Shown here piece by piece: positions 28,925-37,369 of a DNA stretch of 61,852 nt (within the stretch, counting starts at the first letter, position 1; every line of letters starts with the position of its first letter). Origin of the DNA: an uncultured Bacteroidales bacterium. GTDB lineage: Bacteria; Bacteroidota; Bacteroidia; Bacteroidales; UBA932. The translations under genes were made by a program, and so were the position numbers. Below the pieces are notes generated by a model, which did not search any database, was not told the origin of the DNA, and was given only the letters and a program-made list of their open reading frames with translations. The stretch lies in NCBI GenBank assembly GCA_934695325.1, contig CAKUVD010000013.1:1-61852 (forward strand). The letters are read 5' to 3'.

Positions 28925-29604
28925 ACCGCCTTTTGCACGAGTTTGTATCCGAATCCATAGACAGACTTTATCTCGACATCCGCCCCGGCTTCCTCAAGTT
29001 TTTTTCTCAGGTTCTTGACCTGTGAGTATATGAAGTCGAAATTGTCTGCAAGATATATGAAGTCTCCCCAGACGGCTTCCGCAAGGACTGACTTGTCCAC
29101 CATATGCTCAGGCCTTGATATGAAGTAATTGAGGATGTCATACTCTTTTTTCACCAGGGGCAGAGCCTTTCCTCCTACTTCGGCAGTCCGCCGGTCCTGG
29201 TCCAGCATTATGTTCCCGAATGTGATCAGACTTCTTCCTGTTCCGTTGCTTCTTCGGATGACGCTTTTGACACGTGCGAGAAGCTCGGCCATATGAAATG
29301 GCTTCGGCAGATAGTCGTCTGCACCTTCTTCAAGTCCGAGTACCTTGTCTTCCAATGAATTGCGTGCTGAGATTATAATCACGTTAGGAGCCTTTCCCTC
29401 GGTCTTGAATGTCTTGAGCAGATCCAGTCCGTTTCCGTCCGGCAGCATAATGTCCAGAAGTATGCAGTCGTAGGTGAACATTTCAAGCCTTTCGCAAGCC
29501 TCATCGTATGTGGCAGCCTCTTCCACGACATATTGCTCTTTCTTCAGGGCTCTGGATATAAGCTCCCGCAGCGCATTCTCGTCCTCTATTATCAATACTT
29601 TCAT
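28921..29604 (-). CDS. OmpR/PhoB-family response regulator
   Basis: The protein is 227 residues. The receiver has DD pair IIEDENALR, phospho-acceptor Asp in DCILLDIMLPDGNGL, and Lys in DYLPKPF. The C-terminal winged helix has LVKKEYDILNYFISRPEHMV and VKNLRKKLEEAGADVEIKSV, with YGFGYKL. It is the first gene of the operon with the kinase and two PepSY-like genes. The gene is divergent from the monooxygenase-like gene at 29713. Confidence 0.95.
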   Translation of the reverse strand: MKVLIIEDENALRELISRALKKEQYVVEEAATYDEACERLEMFTYDCILLDIMLPDGNGLDLLKTFKTEGKAPNVIIISARNSLEDKVLGLEEGADDYLPKPFHMAELLARVKSVIRRSNGTGRSLITFGNIMLDQDRRTAEVGGKALPLVKKEYDILNYFISRPEHMVDKSVLAEAVWGDFIYLADNFDFIYSQVKNLRKKLEEAGADVEIKSVYGFGYKLVQKAV

Positions 29605-29712
29605 TGTATTTCCGCAAAGTTTCCGTAAAAATACAAAGTAAATCTGAAAAGAAACTGAAAAGAGAAGCTCCTATTCAGTAATCCTTAAAAAATAACTTGA
29701 ACTTTTTTTGGC

Positions 29713-30045
29713 ATGCATTCTCCCCATTGGATGTTCGTAGAATTGGAAAGAATTCGCGCCTCAAAATATCTTGACGAATATATTCGATATGCCACCGAGG
29801 TCGGAGAAGTCTCATTGCGGATTGAGCCAGGCGTGCTGACGATGTATGCAGTTTCCGAAAAGGACCCTCCTTGGATGGTTACTATTCTGGAACTTTACGC
29901 GAGCAATGAGTCTTACGGAAAGCACATTGAATCGGAACATTTCCTAAGATACAAAAACGAGACAGAGCATATGGTCAAGTCGCTGGTACTGTCAGATCAG
30001 ACGCCTCTGAACAAGGCGAACATAATCAGCAACTTCATTCAATGA
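29713..30045 (+). CDS. Antibiotic biosynthesis monooxygenase (ABM)-like domain protein
   Basis: The protein is 110 residues, a single alpha/beta ferredoxin-like domain as in YgiN and related ABM proteins. Matching blocks are YIRYATEVGEVSLRIEPGVL, VTILELYASNESYGKHIES, and HFLRYKNETEHMVKSLVL with the conserved D-x-x-P-L end. ATG 29731 (MFVELERIR) could also be the start. Members can act on quinols or only bind small ligands. The substrate is not predictable here. Confidence 0.7.
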   Translation: MHSPHWMFVELERIRASKYLDEYIRYATEVGEVSLRIEPGVLTMYAVSEKDPPWMVTILELYASNESYGKHIESEHFLRYKNETEHMVKSLVLSDQTPLNKANIISNFIQ

Positions 30046-30052
30046 CGAGGAT

Positions 30053-30265
30053 TCACTCGTCATACTCGTCATCCACAGGCAGGATAATGTCGGGGTGAAG
30101 GAATTGTAATTGGGTAGTTTTGTCCGGCGAAAGAAGATTATCCCGGACATATTGTTCAAAACACAATCCCATAGAGCATAGACTGTTCTCGCAGATAACC
30201 CGAAGCTGGAGCGGTGCTCCGCTCCTATCACTCGAGGATGCCGCCAGACAGGCTGCCGAAACCAC
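30053..30265 (-). pseudogene. Possible C-terminal remnant of an unknown gene
   Basis: The region 30046-30357 holds no complete gene. On the minus strand a frame reads VICENSLCSMGLCFEQYVRD, then NLLSPDKTTQLQFLHPDIIL, and ends PVDDEYDE, which looks protein-like. Its first 20 or so residues do not, and no ribosome site is seen. It is probably the tail of a lost gene. The family is unknown. Confidence 0.25.
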
Positions 30266-30357
30266 GACATCTAAAGGGCTTAATTTTTACCAAGTTATTT
30301 TTTAATGTTTACTCAGTAGAAGCTTCTCCAAAAGCCGGGCCGAGTCCGTTTGAAGGC

Positions 30358-31038
30358 CTAATGCCTTACGACATCGTACCGCAGCCAGACTGTACCTGCA
30401 TTGGCACGCTCCACACTTTTCAGATTGAGGTGAGTGAGCGGCTGATTCATCTGGAGCCCGTCGAACACTGCCGCCATTCCCTTGCGGCCGTCGATTCCGG
30501 AGCCGATCATCACGCTGACTTCGTCAAGCAGGCCTGCCGCGAGAAAGCCGCCATTGATGTGACCGCCGCCGACAACAGCCATCCTGCGCACCCAGAAATT
30601 GTCGCTCAGAGTCTCCACCAGGCGGTTAAGGTCAATGCTGCCCTTTCCTGTCGCAATCCATGATATTCCTTGTCTGGTCAATGCCTCCAGGTATTCTGCG
30701 GCGCAGTCTTCGCATACAGCTACGAGAAGCGGTCTGCCTTCGTAATGATTCGACGGCCAGCGGAGCTTTCCGTGAGTATCCATCGCCACAGAATAGCCGT
30801 CAGCCTTGGCGGCGATGTGGAAAGCCTCCTTTCCGAGTGGCGTGTTGTCCGTGGCAACGAACTGTTCTCCGTCAGCGAAATGCATCTGCATAGTGACTCT
30901 TCCTGCCAGCTGTGTCGGGCATTCCAGTTTGTCCAGTGCATCATAATAAATGTTGCTCGGCTCCATCTCTTCCGTCATCGTGCAGTCAATCCTGCCGTCC
31001 ACGGAGCTCATCATATGACATATAATGTAAGGCCTCAT
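30358..31038 (-). CDS. RibD C-terminal / dihydrofolate reductase-like family protein
   Basis: The protein is 226 residues. The N-terminus RPYIICHMMSSVDGRIDC is the NADPH-binding start of the RibD_C fold. Further family blocks are QGISWIATGKGSIDLNRLVE, VVGGGHINGGFLAAGLLDE and VMIGSGIDGRKG. Stand-alone members of this family are NADPH-dependent reductases, and some act on pyrimidine intermediates. Without riboflavin genes nearby the role stays open. It is encoded just upstream of the deleted SDR gene's 5' region, convergent with nothing obvious. Confidence 0.8.
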   Translation of the reverse strand: MRPYIICHMMSSVDGRIDCTMTEEMEPSNIYYDALDKLECPTQLAGRVTMQMHFADGEQFVATDNTPLGKEAFHIAAKADGYSVAMDTHGKLRWPSNHYEGRPLLVAVCEDCAAEYLEALTRQGISWIATGKGSIDLNRLVETLSDNFWVRRMAVVGGGHINGGFLAAGLLDEVSVMIGSGIDGRKGMAAVFDGLQMNQPLTHLNLKSVERANAGTVWLRYDVVRH

Positions 31039-31130
31039 ATTGTATTTTGTTATTTTTAAATCTTGATATCCAGCTGTTTATAGCTTTAAATTCATCATCG
31101 TGGCCGCCTATGGCGCAACCGGAAGGACTC

Positions 31131-31355
31131 TTATTGTATCTGTGGTTTCAGCGGGCCATAGAAATAGGATGCTGTGGCGCCGCCGTCCATCAGGAAGTCG
31201 GAACCTGTGACGAACGCGCCCATAGGGCTCATCAGAAGCTCGGCGGCATTGGCCTTCCGCCTGTCGCCGATTACGATTTTCATCCCATAGCCGAGTCTGC
31301 GGGCGATTGCCATCCCGATCTGTCCAGCCCCGGTAAGTATCATTACGTCTTTCAT
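31131..31355 (-). pseudogene. SDR-family oxidoreductase with large internal deletion
   Basis: The frame from ATG 31355 is only about 74 residues, but it joins the two ends of a full SDR. The cofactor-binding start is DVMILTGAGQIGMAIARRLG plus KIVIGDRRKANA. This is fused directly to a typical SDR C-terminus, AELLMSPMGAFVTGSDFLMD then GGATASYFYGPLKP. The middle of about 190-200 residues, with NAG, Ser and YxxxK active-site motifs, is gone, yet the reading frame is kept. It is almost certainly inactive as an oxidoreductase. Confidence 0.8.
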
Positions 31356-31464
31356 ATCTATAGCGATCTGAATTTCACGATGCAAATTTACATCACGGAC
31401 TCATTTCCGTGCATATCTGCGTTACTTGTCATTGTACCATATTTACGTTCACTGGCCGACACGG

Positions 31465-31502
31465 TGTAAAACAAATTTACAGGATTGTAAAATATCTTTA
31501 CA
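31465..31502 (+). promoter_or_regulatory. Double-dyad enhancer-like element, copy 2
   Basis: Two TGTAAA-N5-TTTACA dyads are separated by GGAT (31465-31481 and 31486-31502), the same architecture as 17748-17785. It ends 56 nt before TGGCAC at 31559 and 98 nt before the TolC-like start codon. Confidence 0.72.
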
Positions 31503-31557
31503 TCTCCATTCGACAAAGAAACAAGGTTACTAATTAAGAATCAAATAGTTACATATA

Positions 31558-31574
31558 TTGGCACGTGTAATGCT
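31558..31574 (+). promoter_or_regulatory. Sigma-54 promoter of the TolC-like operon
   Basis: TTGGCACG followed by TGTAATGCT matches the -24/-12 consensus with the correct GG to GC spacing (12 nt). A transcript would start near 31583, 18 nt before the ATG. Confidence 0.6.
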
Positions 31575-31600
31575 GCATACTAGGCACAAACAGACAGATT

Positions 31601-33076
31601 ATGAGATATGAAATTATGATATCAGCGCTTATGCTTGCGGCGATGCAGTCCGCAAACGGGCGGCAGGCAGTAGGCGGGCCGCAGGCGGGCACCGTCCTGG
31701 AGGCCGCAGATACGCTGGATGTTATAGAACTACAGGACTTCAAGGAGGCACAGACGGTCTCGGATACACAGAAAGTCCCTGAGCAGCAGAAAGCCGAAAA
31801 GACATTGACCTTGCGCGAATGTATGGAGTATGCGGTCAGCCATTCCACACAGGTGCGCATACAGCAGTCCAGGAACGATGATGCGCGACTTGACAGACGT
31901 GATGCGATACTCGACGCCTTCACCCCGCAGGTGGATGGAAATTCCTATGGATATTACAGATGGGGCCGCTCCATCGACCCGGAGACCAACACCTATGTCA
32001 CCACGACATCGTTGAACCAGGGATTCTCAGTCTCGGCCGGATTCTCTCTGTTCAACGGATTCTCGGCCATAAACAACCTGAAGATCGCCAAGACATCCGT
32101 GGCAATGGGGACTACCCAGGAGCAGCAGGAGAAAGACAAGGTATGCCTCGCGACAATTGAGGCATATTTCAATGTGCTGTATTTCACGCAGTTGTCAGAC
32201 ATTCTCTCGGAGCAGGTGGAGAATGCGAGACGTGCGGTGGCTCTTGCCGAAAGGCAGGAGGAGCTGGGATCCAAGGGCTATGCCGATGTCGTGCAGATGA
32301 AAGCAGACCTGGCCGACCGAGAATACGAGTTCACATCGGCGAGGAACAGCAGGGACAATGCCATTACGACTCTGGAGGATGTAATGTTCTGGCCCACGGA
32401 TGAAAAGCTGGTCATTGACACAGACCTTTCAGCATTGGCACTGGTAGTTGGAGCGACCTCCACGACAGAAGAAATCATAGGAAACGCATTGACCTCGATG
32501 CCGTCGGTCTTGGTCGCGAAGGGGACGATGGACAATGCTCTTCTCAGCCTCCGCACCGCCAAGTGGCAGTTCCTGCCTTCACTCGGCCTTTATGGAGGGT
32601 GGTCCACAAGCTACTACACTTATCCGGGGCAGGCTGGTTACACCCCTACGCCTTACTGGCATCAGTTCAAGAACAACGGAGGAGAATATGTCCAGTTGTC
32701 ATTGAACATTCCTATCTACGACAGGCTTCAGAAGCATACGAGCCTGGCCAGGAGGCGCAATGCCTACCAGCGTTCAAGTATGGAATACGACAAGTCTCTC
32801 CGGGACGTGGAATCGGAAGTGCGCCGTGCCGTGCAAGACAGGGACGGGGCCGAGGCGGCATTGCTTCAGGCAGACAGACGTGCGGAAGTCTATGACGAGG
32901 CTTTCAAGCTGAACGCCCGCAAGTTCGAGCAGGGGCTGATTTCCTCCATCGAATATAACACAGCCTCGTCCAACTATCTCAAGGCTCGTGCGGAAAGGCT
33001 CAATGCGGAACTTCAGTATCAGCTTAAACGTCGCGTAGTGGAGTATTACAACGGTGTGCCGTATCTGGCGCAATAA
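31601..33076 (+). CDS. TolC-family outer-membrane efflux channel
   Basis: The protein is 491 residues with a signal peptide (ISALMLAAMQSANG). The N-terminus of the mature part is extended, followed by KTLTLRECMEYAVSHSTQV, the classical opening of TolC repeats. Two helical repeat halves follow, with LAERQEELGSKGYADVVQMK and RKFEQGLISSIEYNTASSNY as the twin conserved turns. It forms a trimeric outer-membrane tunnel. The adaptor and a permease are encoded directly downstream, so it completes the exporter whose ATPase and other permeases lie at 17957-23540. Confidence 0.93.
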   Translation: MRYEIMISALMLAAMQSANGRQAVGGPQAGTVLEAADTLDVIELQDFKEAQTVSDTQKVPEQQKAEKTLTLRECMEYAVSHSTQVRIQQSRNDDARLDRRDAILDAFTPQVDGNSYGYYRWGRSIDPETNTYVTTTSLNQGFSVSAGFSLFNGFSAINNLKIAKTSVAMGTTQEQQEKDKVCLATIEAYFNVLYFTQLSDILSEQVENARRAVALAERQEELGSKGYADVVQMKADLADREYEFTSARNSRDNAITTLEDVMFWPTDEKLVIDTDLSALALVVGATSTTEEIIGNALTSMPSVLVAKGTMDNALLSLRTAKWQFLPSLGLYGGWSTSYYTYPGQAGYTPTPYWHQFKNNGGEYVQLSLNIPIYDRLQKHTSLARRRNAYQRSSMEYDKSLRDVESEVRRAVQDRDGAEAALLQADRRAEVYDEAFKLNARKFEQGLISSIEYNTASSNYLKARAERLNAELQYQLKRRVVEYYNGVPYLAQ

Positions 33077-33173
33077 TAGATAATAGCGGATCATAAACAG
33101 ATTGCCATCCAAAAACGTGCAGAATGAGGTTCAGAACTGTCTGGCAATCAAGAACGAATGAAAAAAGCAAACT

Positions 33174-34433
33174 ATGGACAAGATAATCGAAAAGAAAAAA
33201 GGACTTGCGGCGGCATTCACGAGAAACGCCGTGAAATACTGGGCCGGGGCAGCATTGGCATTGGTGCTCGTCATCTTGATAATTACGGGGAAGGGCTCGG
33301 CTCTGAGAGTAGACGGAAGCACGATGATTACCGGCGAGGCCAGGCGCGGTGAGTTCAATGACTATATCCGTGTGAGTGGCCAGGTGCAGCCGATGACCAC
33401 AGTCCAGCTCAGCCCGACCGAAGGCGGCAATGTCCAGAGAATCGTCACGGAAGAGGGAAGCAAAGTCAATGCAGGCGATGTCATAGTCGAGCTTTCCAAT
33501 GAGAACCTGGATATGCAGATCCTGAACTCCGAGGCCGAACTCGCAGAGAAGGAGAACATCTTGCGCAACACGATGATTTCCATGGAGCAGCAGAAACTGT
33601 CCGTGAGACAGGACAGGCTTTCCCTCCAGCTGGAGGTGCGCAGGGCGAAAAGGTCATACGAACAGAACAAGGCCTTGTACAATGAAAAGCTCATCGCCAA
33701 GGAAGACTACTTGAAAGCGGCTGAGGATTACGAACTTGCAAAGGACAAGCTTGAGCTCGTGGTGGACCGCGAACGCCAGGACAGCCTCTACCGCAGCACA
33801 CAGATTTCCCAGATGCACGAGAGCCTGGAGAACATGAGGATCAACATGAACATGATACGCAAGCGCAAGGAGAACCTTTCCGTCAAGGCTCCCATAAGCG
33901 GAGAACTCGGCCTGCTGGACGTCGAACTCGGACAGTCAGTAGCCGCAGGAGCCAAGATCGGTCAGGTCAACGACCTTGATTCATATAAGATAGAGGCTCA
34001 GATCGACGAGCATTATATCGACAGGGTCACTCCAGGGTTGGAAGCGACATTCGAGAGGCAGAACGAGAAGTATTCCGCCGCCATCCGCAAGGTGTACCCG
34101 GAAGTCCGCGACGGCAAGTTCAAGGCTGACTTCCGTTTCACAGGACAGCAGCCGGAGAATATCCGCACAGGACAGACCTATTACCTGAACCTGCAGCTCG
34201 GCCAGCCTGCCGAGGCGATCATCATCCCTCGCGGCTCGTTCTACCAGACTACCGGCGGCAAGTGGGTGTATGTCGTCAATGCTGACGGCACCAGGGCTGT
34301 AAAGCGCAGCGTGCGCATCGGCAGGCAGAATCCTCAGTATTATGAGGTCCTGGAGGGCCTGGAGCCGGGCGAGAAAGTCATCATATCTTCATACGAAAGC
34401 TTCGGAGACAATGACGAACTGATTATTAAATAA
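33174..34433 (+). CDS. Periplasmic adaptor (HlyD/MacA-type membrane fusion protein)
   Basis: The protein is 419 residues. An N-terminal membrane anchor (residues about 22-40) is followed by the first lipoyl half (VSGQVQPMTTVQLSPTEGG), a long coiled coil rich in Glu/Lys/Gln (residues about 110-225), the second lipoyl half (VKAPISGELGLLDVELGQSV), and beta-barrel and membrane-proximal domains. It bridges the inner-membrane permease and the TolC-like channel. It lies 97 nt after the channel gene and 109 nt before the permease gene. Confidence 0.93.
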   Translation: MDKIIEKKKGLAAAFTRNAVKYWAGAALALVLVILIITGKGSALRVDGSTMITGEARRGEFNDYIRVSGQVQPMTTVQLSPTEGGNVQRIVTEEGSKVNAGDVIVELSNENLDMQILNSEAELAEKENILRNTMISMEQQKLSVRQDRLSLQLEVRRAKRSYEQNKALYNEKLIAKEDYLKAAEDYELAKDKLELVVDRERQDSLYRSTQISQMHESLENMRINMNMIRKRKENLSVKAPISGELGLLDVELGQSVAAGAKIGQVNDLDSYKIEAQIDEHYIDRVTPGLEATFERQNEKYSAAIRKVYPEVRDGKFKADFRFTGQQPENIRTGQTYYLNLQLGQPAEAIIIPRGSFYQTTGGKWVYVVNADGTRAVKRSVRIGRQNPQYYEVLEGLEPGEKVIISSYESFGDNDELIIK

Positions 34434-34542
34434 GTCCTATGCTGATTATCAATCAGTTGCTGGACCAGAAGCCCGGAATGATGAACTTTCGACTTAGTAA
34501 CTGCCTGATACCCAAGGGAAGTTTCCGAATAAAGTGAATACA

Positions 34543-36876
34543 ATGAATACATACCTTAAATTTTTGTCGAAGAACAAGCTTTATGCGGCGATCGAGGCAT
34601 TCGGTCTCGCAGTAGCATTAGGTTTCGTCATAATCCTTGGCTCCTATGCCAAAACCGAGTTCAGTGTCGGTGCGAAACAGCCGCTCTCAAAGCAGCTGTA
34701 TGCCATAGGCACTGGAAATTGCGTCGGAATGACGCTCGGCACTGCCGAGGAGTTCTTTCAGTCCGTGCCTGAGATAACATCCTGGACTAGGGTCGGGTCA
34801 TTCGGAGATACGGACATCACAGTGGATGGGGATTACTATCGCGGCTCTGCAGTGTGCATTGACACTAATTTTCTTCAGTTGTTTGACTATAGACTGTACG
34901 GAGGAAGCCGCAGCAACATATTGTCGGACAAGAACGATGTGATCCTTTCAGAGAAATTCGCACGTAAGGTCTTCGGAAACACTGATGCCGTCGGAAAGCA
35001 AGTCAGAATCGGGAAAGGTCTGATGACAGTGTCCGGAGTCCTGCAAGACTTCGGCCCGTATGATGAATTCTGCCAATATGATATTTTCTTGAGCATCAAA
35101 TTCCTGAGCGGCTTCGTTCAGAGAATGGACAATTTCGGAATGGTTCAGACCTTTGTCACGCTCCAAGAAGGGGCGTCGCCTGACGTGGTTGCGGATAAAC
35201 TACTGGACAGATATGTCGGTTACTGGAAAGACTGGTACACCCGAGACGGCTCAAACGGCGGTTTTCTATGGGGTTCCACATTGACAAGATTCGATAAACT
35301 GTATTTCAGTGACATAGATATCTACGATCCGCTTCGGAAAGGCGACAAGAAGATGGTGGAGATGCTTCTGGCGGTAGCGCTGGTGCTTCTCATCTCCGCC
35401 ATATTCAACTACATTAACCTGACCGTGGCACAGACCGGAAAGCGTGCAAAGGAGATGGCTACGAGACGACTCCTCGGCGAATCCTCCGGCAGCATTGTCG
35501 GAAGGTATATGACTGAATCTTTCCTGTTCACGGCTTTTTGTCTGGCGCTGGGAGCGCTGACGGCCATCGCATTCAAGAGCTGGATGTGCAGGATATTGAG
35601 TGCTGAGATTATGCTCGTCCCGGACGCGACGACAGTGACCACAGGCATTGCCCTTCTGATTGTGGTGTCAGTGATTTCCGGTGCGCTCCCGGCATTGGCG
35701 GTGTCCAGGTTCAAACCGATTGATGTCGTCAAGGGAAATTTCCGCTTCCGCAGCAAGATGGTGTTCAGCAAGGTGTTCATCGTCTGTCAGAACATCATAA
35801 GCACCGTGCTTATCGCAATGGCGCTTACAATGACTCTACAGATTCATCACCTCGCTACTCTTTCTTATGGATACAATACGGATCTTCTGACCATACAGAC
35901 GTATGTCCTGGGGCATAATGACAGAGGTGCTCAGGAAACACTTCGTCAGAAACTGCTTGAACTTCCGCAAGTGACGGATGTGGCTATGATAGGGCAGCCC
36001 CCGTATTCCTGCGGAAGCAACGGAGTGCACATCGGCGAAGAGATATCGTGGCTGCAGATGCCTGTCCTGGACAGTACGGCTTTCCGTCTTCTTGGATTCA
36101 AGGTGCTTGAACAGTATTCTGACCCTCTTGATGGAACTTGCTGGCTTACAGAAGAGGCGAAGATGCGTTATGGCGTCAATACAGAGAACAGGGCTGTGGG
36201 TGCCGCCAAGGATGGTAAGGCTCAATATGAGTGCTGTGGAATCGTCGCTGATTTCCGAGCCGGGAATGCACTGAGCAAGCCTATGAAAGACAGTCACGTA
36301 GCAATCAGGAACGAGACTGGTATATGTTTTTATCAGATTGCGAAGACGACAGGTGACAGAAAGGAGGCTATGGATGCTGTAAGAAATGTATGGAAAGAAG
36401 TCGCTAAAGAATATCTCGGTGTCCCTAGAGAGACTATGATATCATATATGGATGACACGCTGAATGATTCGCTGGACGGCACCAGGGATATGATGAAACT
36501 TGTGAGCATATTTATGTTCCTCGCCGTGATTATTTCAGCGCTTGGGCTGTTCGCTATGTCTGTCTATTATACTGACCAGCAGGCCAGGCAGATAGCACTG
36601 CGGAAGATTTTCGGCTCAGGGGTGAGTGCGGCCGTATGGAAACTATCGAGTTCTTTCCTGCTGATGTCCGCAATATCTGTGGCAATCGCAGTTCCGCTGT
36701 GCATCAAGTCAATGCGTTATTACCTGGCTGACTTCTACAATGCCATTGCCTTTCCGTGGTGGGCCATCCTTGTGGCCGCTGCACTGACCTTCATCATAGC
36801 TTTCGTCTCCATCATAGCCCGTACCTGGCATTCTGCAACGCAGAATCCGGTCGAGACTCTGAAACAGGACAACTGA
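34543..36876 (+). CDS. ABC transporter permease (MacB/FtsX type)
   Basis: The protein is 777 residues from ATG 34543 (MNTYLKFLSKNKLYAAIEAF). It has the same two-block plan as the permeases at 17957 and 21123: a periplasmic core with VDGDYYRGSAVCIDTNFLQL, membrane helices with AKEMATRRLLGES, and a second block with ARQIALRKIFGSG and terminal QNPVETLKQD. No ATPase gene is next to it, so it probably uses the ATPase at 20439. A terminator follows at 36921. Confidence 0.9.
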   Translation: MNTYLKFLSKNKLYAAIEAFGLAVALGFVIILGSYAKTEFSVGAKQPLSKQLYAIGTGNCVGMTLGTAEEFFQSVPEITSWTRVGSFGDTDITVDGDYYRGSAVCIDTNFLQLFDYRLYGGSRSNILSDKNDVILSEKFARKVFGNTDAVGKQVRIGKGLMTVSGVLQDFGPYDEFCQYDIFLSIKFLSGFVQRMDNFGMVQTFVTLQEGASPDVVADKLLDRYVGYWKDWYTRDGSNGGFLWGSTLTRFDKLYFSDIDIYDPLRKGDKKMVEMLLAVALVLLISAIFNYINLTVAQTGKRAKEMATRRLLGESSGSIVGRYMTESFLFTAFCLALGALTAIAFKSWMCRILSAEIMLVPDATTVTTGIALLIVVSVISGALPALAVSRFKPIDVVKGNFRFRSKMVFSKVFIVCQNIISTVLIAMALTMTLQIHHLATLSYGYNTDLLTIQTYVLGHNDRGAQETLRQKLLELPQVTDVAMIGQPPYSCGSNGVHIGEEISWLQMPVLDSTAFRLLGFKVLEQYSDPLDGTCWLTEEAKMRYGVNTENRAVGAAKDGKAQYECCGIVADFRAGNALSKPMKDSHVAIRNETGICFYQIAKTTGDRKEAMDAVRNVWKEVAKEYLGVPRETMISYMDDTLNDSLDGTRDMMKLVSIFMFLAVIISALGLFAMSVYYTDQQARQIALRKIFGSGVSAAVWKLSSSFLLMSAISVAIAVPLCIKSMRYYLADFYNAIAFPWWAILVAAALTFIIAFVSIIARTWHSATQNPVETLKQDN

Positions 36877-36920
36877 CACAGACCATTCTATGAGCACTTT
36901 CGCAGCTTTGCAACAGAAAA

Positions 36921-36955
36921 AAGAAGGCCATCAACTGTGATGGTCTTCTTTTTTT
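36921..36955. terminator. Strong bidirectional terminator
   Basis: AAGAAGgCCATCA (36921-36933) pairs with TGATGGtCTTCTT (36938-36950) around a 4-nt loop. A T run follows on the plus strand, and an A run precedes it for the minus strand. It separates the exporter operon from convergent rpmE2. Confidence 0.9.
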
Positions 36956-36974
36956 AATCCGTAGACAGATATGA

Positions 36975-37226
36975 TTATTTCTGTCTGCTCTTGTATCTCT
37001 GATAGAATTTGTCTACGCGACCTGCAGTGTCCACGAGCTTAACCTTACCGGTGTAGAATGGATGTGAGGTGTTGGAAATCTCGACTTTCACTACTGGATA
37101 CTCAACTCCGTCGACCATCAGAGTCTCCTTTGTGGTGGCGCAAGAACGAGTGATGAACACTGTGTCATTAGACATATCCTTGAAAGCTACAAGACGGTAG
37201 TTTTCGGGATGAATTCCTTTCTTCAT
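36975..37226 (-). CDS. rpmE2: 50S ribosomal protein L31, type B
   Basis: The protein is 83 residues from [20 protein letters not shown] (ATG 37226). The KGIHPENYR start, the [20 protein letters not shown] core and the short basic tail are diagnostic. The CxxC zinc ligands of type-A L31 are absent, as expected for type B. A consensus promoter lies just upstream at 37263-37294. The frame extends 13 codons further, but these lie over the promoter and are not used. Confidence 0.96.
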   Translation of the reverse strand: MKKGIHPENYRLVAFKDMSNDTVFITRSCATTKETLMVDGVEYPVVKVEISNTSHPFYTGKVKLVDTAGRVDKFYQRYKSRQK

Positions 37227-37262
37227 TTTCTTATAATTTAATTTAAACAAAAATTCGGACTG

Positions 37263-37294
37263 CAAATGTAGGCATAATTACCCACAATTCCAAA
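37263..37294 (-). promoter_or_regulatory. Promoter of rpmE2
   Basis: On the minus strand TTTG (37291-37294), a 20-nt spacer and TACATTTG (37263-37270) match the Bacteroidetes consensus. The start codon is 37 nt downstream. Confidence 0.7.
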
Positions 37295-37369
37295 CGTCTC
37301 TAGATATTTTCAAACTTTTCAAGACATTTTCATAAAAACACACCGTAAAGGCGCTGAGCCCGCAAATCA

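Noticed and set aside
31047..31469. Plus-strand frame of 140 codons
   Set aside because: It is antisense to the deleted SDR gene, which has a clear family signature on the minus strand.
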